Below the pieces are notes generated by a model, which did not search any database, was not told where the DNA came from, and saw nothing but the letters and a program-made list of their open reading frames with translations. From NCBI GenBank assembly GCA_002633025.1, contig NMRB01000215.1, positions 222,252 to 286,251 on the forward strand: DNA of 64,000 bases, read 5' to 3'. Origin of the DNA: Notospermus geniculatus. Taxonomy: Eukaryota > Nemertea > Pilidiophora > Heteronemertea > Lineidae. Positions within the stretch are counted from its first letter, which is position 1. Each line of letters begins with the position of its first letter. The position numbers and the translations under genes are program-made. This document shows positions 59,496 through 64,000 of this stretch, in pieces.

Positions 59496-62078
59496 CGCTC
59501 GCTACATCTGCCAACACTGCACATGCCATTAATCTCGAAGCTGAGGACCTGATGTTTTCACTCATCCAGAGGTAATCCGTGGTTCTTAGCGCTCACTCTC
59601 AACGTCGCCACACACAGACAGTGACTTAGGCAGCAAAGTGCTAAGATTAAGAACCACTGATTACCGGTACCTCAGGATGGTAGCAAATCCCTTCAGTGAG
59701 TAGCATACGGTACCTTCTTTAGTTCCTTTTGCTTTATCCTTCTCATCACCTTCCCAGCCGACAATGAAAGTATTCGCCAAAAGATCATCTCCAACCTGAC
59801 CCATCTCCTTCATTTTCTCCTCCACTTCTTCTGTCATATCAATGTAAGCTTCATCAATACTGGCTCTCTCAACACATTTACTGAACTTGGTCATGACGTC
59901 AATCACTTCAGCACCTGCCTGGCGGTACCTGAATAAAAAGACACATCCTCCATATGAGTGGCACTATACAAGCATCTGTACAAGGTCTGTTCTAGAGTTT
60001 CGGATTGTAAAGTTCCAGCCTGAAGAAGACCCCGGTTGGGGTCGAAAATTCGCAAACACTCTGGAAATTGCCTTTTTATTTAGGCTGTAGCCATGACAGC
60101 TTGCTTGGCAACCGACCGGATGTCCCCCAACGCGCGGTGCATTTTGGGATTTGTGAAATATCAGAATACAAGCATGATACAGAACAGACCTACCTCCAGG
60201 GGAAGTTAAAGTCGTGCTAATACTCTAGAACTGTCACTCTTTCATTCAACTTAGAGTACGTCTCAAGTGGAACACCTCAAAGTGAAGGAACATCCAATCT
60301 CCCACAGCAGGGGCTTTTACCTCACTCCTGTGAGTGGATGATGAGGAGCGAGGTATAAAGCTCTGCTGTGGAAGCATCAGAAACACCACATTTTTCAATA
60401 CCGGTACCGGTACCATAGGGACTTGCTGGAAACCAACCTTGTAAGATCAGCCTTTCCACGGACTTCTGGGACCCGGCAAAGCTCAATAGTTGGACACTTT
60501 TCTTTGGCTTCATCTCCTCTCATCTGTCTGCTGACCCCAAATGCTCTCGCTTCATATCCAACAGCTATGATACTGAAAATCAGATACTTCAAGTTACAAT
60601 CTAGAGTTTCGGATTGTAAAGTTCCAGCCTGAAGAAGACCCCGGTTGGGGTCGAAAATTCGCAAACACTCTGGAAATTGCCTTTTTATTTATCACTATAC
60701 AAGCATGATACAGAACAGACCTACCTCCAGGGGAAGTTAAAGTCATGCTAATACTCTAGAACTGTCACTCTTTCATTCAACTTTAGAGTACGTCTCAAGT
60801 GGAACACCTCAAAGTGAAGGAAACATCCAAGCTCCCACAGCAGGGGCTTTTACCTCACTCCTGTGAGTGGATGATGAGGAGCGAGGTATAAAGCTCTGCT
60901 GTGGAAGCATCAGAAACACCACATTTTTCAATACCGGTACCGGTACCATAGGGACTTGCTGGAAACCAACCTTGTAAGATCAGCCTTTCCACGGACTACT
61001 GGGACTTGACAAAGCTCAATAGTTGGACACTTTTCTTTAGCTTCATCTCCTCTCATCTGTCTGCTGACCCCAAATGCTCTCGCTTCATACCCAACAGCTA
61101 TGATACTGAAATCAGATATCGGTACCGGTACTTCAAGTTACAAAGCCATTGGTACAAAAGAAGGGGAAATATTGTGGTTATTCAGAAAGCAAAAGCAGAA
61201 GGTCAACAGAGAGCCCTGAATAGAGAGACATACTTTTGAACTGCCACCAGCACATCAATCATAACTTGATCACAAGCGTTTTGAGGTTGTCTCTGACTTT
61301 CAAGCAAGTTTGAGGGTCCAGAATACTCATGAGGGTAACATGGGGGAAATCTAGCCCTGGGGCAATTCCGGCCCTTGGCAATGAATTATTTGATTGAAAA
61401 CTACATCATGCAGTTTCAAAGAATCAAATCTTCTTTGAAACTGATGTAGTTTCAATATAGTAATTCAAATACCGGTACTATGTCTTCCAGAGACCAAATC
61501 ATTGCAAGGGGTGGATTTCCCCCATGTTACCCTACATCCCCCAAAACCATGGGTAGTAGGCCTACTTCCATGCCCTGACCAACAAAGAGACCAGAGCCTG
61601 TGATCAATCATGACGTGACTCACCCGCCTCCTTTCCAAGTGTTGTACTGCACAACAGCACACGGCTTGCCTTTCAGGGATGGAAGGTAATGAATTGATTG
61701 ATTGAAAAGTACACCAGTTTCAAAGAATCAAATCTTCTTTGAAACTGACCTGACTGATGTAGTTTCAATATAATAATTCAAATACCGGGTACTATGTCTT
61801 CCAGAGACTAAATCATTGCAAGGGGTGGATTTCCCCCATGTTACCCTACATCCCCGTAACCATGTATTAATAGGCCTACCGGTACCGGTACTTCCATGCC
61901 CTGACCAACAAAGAGACCATGCAGAGCCTGTGATCAATCATGACGTGACTCACCCGCCTCCTTTCCAAGTGTTGTACTGCACAACAGCACACGGCTTGCC
62001 TTTCAGGGATGGATTCAATCTTTGTTCCACTTGGACATAGAAGCAATCCATGTCAACCAGGACGACCACTCGATCCAT
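56007..62078 (-). CDS. POLH: DNA polymerase eta (Y-family translesion polymerase)
   Basis: Pol eta replicates past UV cyclobutane dimers in the nucleus. Exons in transcript order: 62078-61954, 60572-60438 (or duplicate 61105-60971), 59928-59714, 59321-59152, 58926-58823, 58614-58495, 58361-58172, 58065-57893 and 57768-56007. Phases agree throughout, giving about 997 aa against 713 in human, the excess lying in the last exon. The N-terminus reads MDRVVVLVDMDCFYVQVEQR with metal-binding Asp9. Residues 42-87 contain YEARAFGVSRQM (finger), and ERASIDEAYIDM gives catalytic Asp112-Glu113. The thumb helix-hairpin segment and little finger follow. The tail is long, Ser-rich and lysine-rich, with an acidic-hydrophobic PVVVIDDDEDSSD (SUMO-interaction-like), a UBZ zinc finger (KCTKCGK...MPEHNDYHFALDLQ) and a terminal PIP-like RTLDNFF. 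It is divergent from the V-ATPase D gene, about 570 bp away. The family assignment is firm; exon 2 choice and which 3' copy is used are not known. Confidence 0.93.
59968..60087. repeat. Structured retroposon-like insert (copy 1)
   Basis: GAGTTTCGGATTGTAAAG, TTCCAG (60013-60018), CTGAAGAA, a GACCCC/GGGGTC hairpin (60028-60043), GAAA, then CTGGAA (60061-60066) and a T-rich end. TTCCAG pairs with CTGGAA. A second copy is at 60601-60692. The CTGA.GA-stem-GAAA order recalls hammerhead cores and the ends of some Penelope-like elements, but there is an extra A before the stem, so this is only a resemblance. Confidence 0.4.
60170..60600 (-). repeat. POLH exon 2 duplication, copy a
   Basis: It runs from ACAAGCATGATACAGAAC to TACTTCAAGTTACAA and contains exon 60438-60572 plus a CTCCCACAGCAGGG hairpin (60293-60378). 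It repeats at 60701-61142. Confidence 0.88.
60293..60378. repeat. Hairpin repeat, CTCCCACAGCAGGG family (POLH intron)
   Basis: ATCTCCCACAGCAGGGGC and AAAGCTCTGCTGTGGAAG, with inner CCTCACTCCTG / AGCGAGGT pairing. Duplicate at 60823-60910. Confidence 0.65.
60601..60692. repeat. Structured retroposon-like insert (copy 2)
   Basis: It is nearly identical to 59973-60085, with TTCCAG 60622-60627, a GACCCC/GGGGTC stem, and CTGGAA 60670-60675. It lies between the two POLH exon 2 copies. Confidence 0.4.
60823..60910. repeat. Hairpin repeat, CTCCCACAGCAGGG family (POLH intron, duplicate)
   Basis: Copy of 60293-60378 within the second exon 2 unit. Confidence 0.65.
60971..61105 (-). CDS. POLH (alternative exon 2): Second copy of POLH exon 2
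   Basis: 135 bases, same acceptor (CAG) and donor (AG|GTTGGT) and same phase (2 in, 2 out) as exon 60438-60572. It encodes the same finger-domain segment. I count seven base differences: three synonymous, the others changing CRVPEV to CQVPVV. It is open throughout. The two copies can replace one another in frame, or both be included, adding 45 residues. Confidence 0.85.
61379..62010 (-). repeat. Tandem duplication of POLH exon 1 3' half and its intron
   Basis: 61379-61682 and about 61683-62010 are copies sharing TTTCAAAGAATCAAATCTTC, CTATGTCTTCCAGAGAC and CCCCCATGTTACCCTACATC. The left copy carries about 65 bases of exon 1 (about 61618-61683, RLNPSLKGKPCAVVQYN...) with its donor, but no start codon or acceptor, so it is a broken exon fragment. 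Confidence 0.82.
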
Positions 62079-62646
62079 CTTGATCTTGTAGGCCTATCAG
62101 TTATATCACCTTTTTGCCTCCTAAAATGAAGTAAGTTAGTTTGTGTGAAGGAAATGATTACGCAGACTATGCCTAGGCCTAGAACATGGATCCATGCTAA
62201 CCACTCGACCACCGGGCACCGCCGGTGTAACGTTTTTCAGTGTTCCCCATCTGCGAGTGTTCCCCTGCTATTGTCTGACGGAATAAGCCGCGACTTGACA
62301 AGGGGACACACAGAGTAACGTATGGATCTATCTGCCAGTGTTTCCAAAAACAATAGGGGGAACACTGACACACGGAAACACTGAAAAACTTTACACCTGG
62401 CTTAGGCCTCATGGCCTAGACCTTTTGTTTGCGGTTGCTCGTCACATTCCATTGCCACGCCATGCAGCCATGTNCCACCAACCAAGGGCAAGCAAGAGCC
62501 AGGCCCAATGAATGTCAATGATAGGCAGGACTATGGGATGGAATCTTCAACTTGAAAGATTAAAGCCCCTCTGCTCTGGGGATGGATGGAAAGGGATAGC
62601 TAGATTATGGACCATGCACCTCAGTTTAACTCCCTTTCTGTTTCAG
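62079..62646. promoter_or_regulatory. Divergent POLH / V-ATPase D promoter interval
   Basis: The POLH start codon (minus) and the first recognised V-ATPase D exon (plus) are about 570 bases apart, so both promoters must lie here or overlap. About a third of it is an inverted-repeat element (62221-62400). A box A-like TGGTCGAGTGG on the minus strand (near 62205) suggests an adjoining SINE fragment. One N is at 62474. The first short coding exon of V-ATPase D (expected to end in AT of a Met codon) was not found. Confidence 0.45.
62221..62400. mobile_element. Imperfect inverted-repeat element in the shared promoter
   Basis: CCGGTGTAACGTTTTTCAGT at the left corresponds to ACTGAAAAACTTTACACCTG at the right, and inward GTGTTCCCC/GGGGGAACAC also pair. 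The 180-bp element looks like a decayed MITE. Confidence 0.5.
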
Positions 62647-63760
62647 GGCCCTCACTTTGATGAAGGCACGTCTCAAGGGGGCACAGAAAGGTCACAGTTT
62701 ACTGAAGAAAAAGGCAGATGCCCTGACCCTCCGTTTTCGATCAATATTGGCAAAGATTATTGAGGTTTGTCATACGGATATCTGGCTCATCACTCTGACC
62801 ATATAAATATGATGCTACTGTCAAGGCCAAGCTACAAAACCTGTCAGAACAATGATTATTTGACTTCATTTTGAAATTCTCCCCTTTCCTCATTTGCTTT
62901 TGAGTCTCTCTGACCGAAGTCTTGAACGCCCAATAGGTCACTTGAAGAATACTTTCTCTTCTCTTTCAGACGAAGCAGAAGATGGGTGATGTAATGAAAG
63001 ATGCTGCCTTCTCATTGGCTGAAGCCAAGTTCACCACTGGTGACTTTAATCATTTAGTCATACAAAATGTGAACAAAGCACAGATTAAAGTACGACAAAG
63101 GAAAGATAATGTAGCTGGTAAGCTGATCGGGTCGGTGAAAATTCCAATGTTTGGCATTGAAGTCATTTGGTCTCTGTTGACACACATTGATCAGTCTGGA
63201 GAAGTACAAATCTGGGCTGTAACTGCACCTCATGGATCTCATGTTTCTTACTGGATTATGGGTCTTTTCCATGGTTATGTTGAAGGTTGACACTGAGCAT
63301 TAAATGTAGATTCCATCTTATCCCATAGCTTGTTCATTTCAGGTGTCCAACTGCCAATTTTTGAGCATTACACTGATGGAAGTGACTGTAAGTACGGTAA
63401 TCAAATTATCAGCTGAATTTGCTCTGAATTCAATCTTTGAGTGTATTCTTGTCCCACCAGATCAAACTTGCTGACAAGACCTCTATCCTCATCTATGGCC
63501 GACTGTAATTGATACATTTGTGGACCTCCCTGTGACAGCTGTTCTGAACACTAAAACAGTGTCCTTCATGAATCTCCTTGGCATTTCAGGTTATGAATTA
63601 ACTGGTTTATCACGAGGTGGACAGCAAATTGATAAACTGAAGAAGAACTACAGCAAAGCAGTGGAGCTTTTAGTTGAATTGGCGTCACTGCAGACATCAT
63701 TTATCACTCTAGATGAAGTCATCAAGTTAACCAATAGGAGAGTCAATGCCATTGAATATG
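62647..63760 (+). CDS. ATP6V1D: V-type proton ATPase subunit D (partial, runs off window)
   Basis: Subunit D is part of the central rotor stalk of the V1 sector, linking ATP hydrolysis to proton pumping across endomembranes. Exons seen: 62647-62764 (ALTLMKARLKGAQKGHSLLK...), 62970-63117 (TKQKMGDVMKDAAFSLAEAK..., KAQIKVRQRKDNVAG), 63343-63387 (VQLPIFEHYTDGSD) and 63590-63760 (YELTGLSRGGQQIDKLKKNY..., ITNRRVNAIEY-type LTNRRVNAIEY). Phases agree at every junction. The MKARLKGA and RRVNAIE segments are hallmarks of the family. The first few codons upstream of ALTLM are missing and the C-terminal exons (about 80-90 residues) should lie beyond 64000. The donor at 62765 (GTTTGT) is weak. Confidence 0.93.
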
Positions 63761-64000
63761 GTATGTATCAGTATGGTTCTGAGACAGATGCATTTTCAAT
63801 GGTTCAGGCTCACTTGTGGCTGATGGGGGACAAAATCATTCCGATGGGAGGAGTGGGGCAGTGAAGTAGGCATGTAGTGGGAGTAGTGTCCATAGAATCC
63901 CTTCTCAACATGCTGGGTCCTGTATGCATGCTGGGTCCAGTATCTGCACTTTGATCTTCGGAACGTCTCAATCATCCAAGGATGAGCGACCTCTGTTTTA

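Larger units (their letters stand above)
60701..61142 (-). repeat. POLH exon 2 duplication, copy b
   Basis: It is collinear with 60170-60600 and carries a second exon 2 (60971-61105). Confidence 0.88.

Overview
This is eukaryotic (metazoan) DNA. Its genes are split by GT-AG introns and match animal protein families, the intergenic and intronic DNA is rich in short dispersed repeats, and there are two runs of N (14078-14349 and 39369-39886). The mixture of local tandem duplications only a few percent diverged, MITE-like hairpins and tRNA-derived SINE fragments suggests a highly polymorphic marine invertebrate. I cannot name the species.

Layout. (1) 1853-33647, plus strand: a kindlin (fermitin) gene, the integrin co-activator. 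Its first coding exon is separated by a 24.5 kb repeat-filled intron from the other exons at 26455-33647. (2) 33648-39140: a long region read as its 3' UTR and flank, with a 31-bp minisatellite and a 2 kb tandem duplication. (3) 39180-41971: a satellite, a gap, a large inverted repeat with a CpG-rich centre, and nested MITEs. (4) 43764-49839, minus strand: an RNF216/TRIAD3-like RBR E3 ubiquitin ligase, six coding exons, about 1450 aa. (5) 51694-62078, minus strand: DNA polymerase eta (POLH). One complete set of exons lies at 56007-62078, and an extra tandem copy of the last six exons lies at 51694-54954. (6) 62647 to the right edge, plus strand: V-type ATPase subunit D, divergent from POLH and truncated by the window end.

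The genes are unrelated housekeeping or signalling genes (adhesion, ubiquitylation, translesion synthesis, proton pumping) and form no pathway together. The most striking property is structural. At least six head-to-tail local duplications (0.3-4.4 kb) and one head-to-head inverted duplication are packed into 50 kb. Three of them copy coding exons with reading phase preserved: kindlin exons 5-7, POLH exons 4-9 and POLH exon 2. Either this locus keeps duplicating exons, or divergent haplotypes were stitched together in the assembly. The sequence alone cannot decide, so both readings are given. A one-base frameshift in kindlin exon 10 also looks more like an assembly or allele defect than a dead gene.
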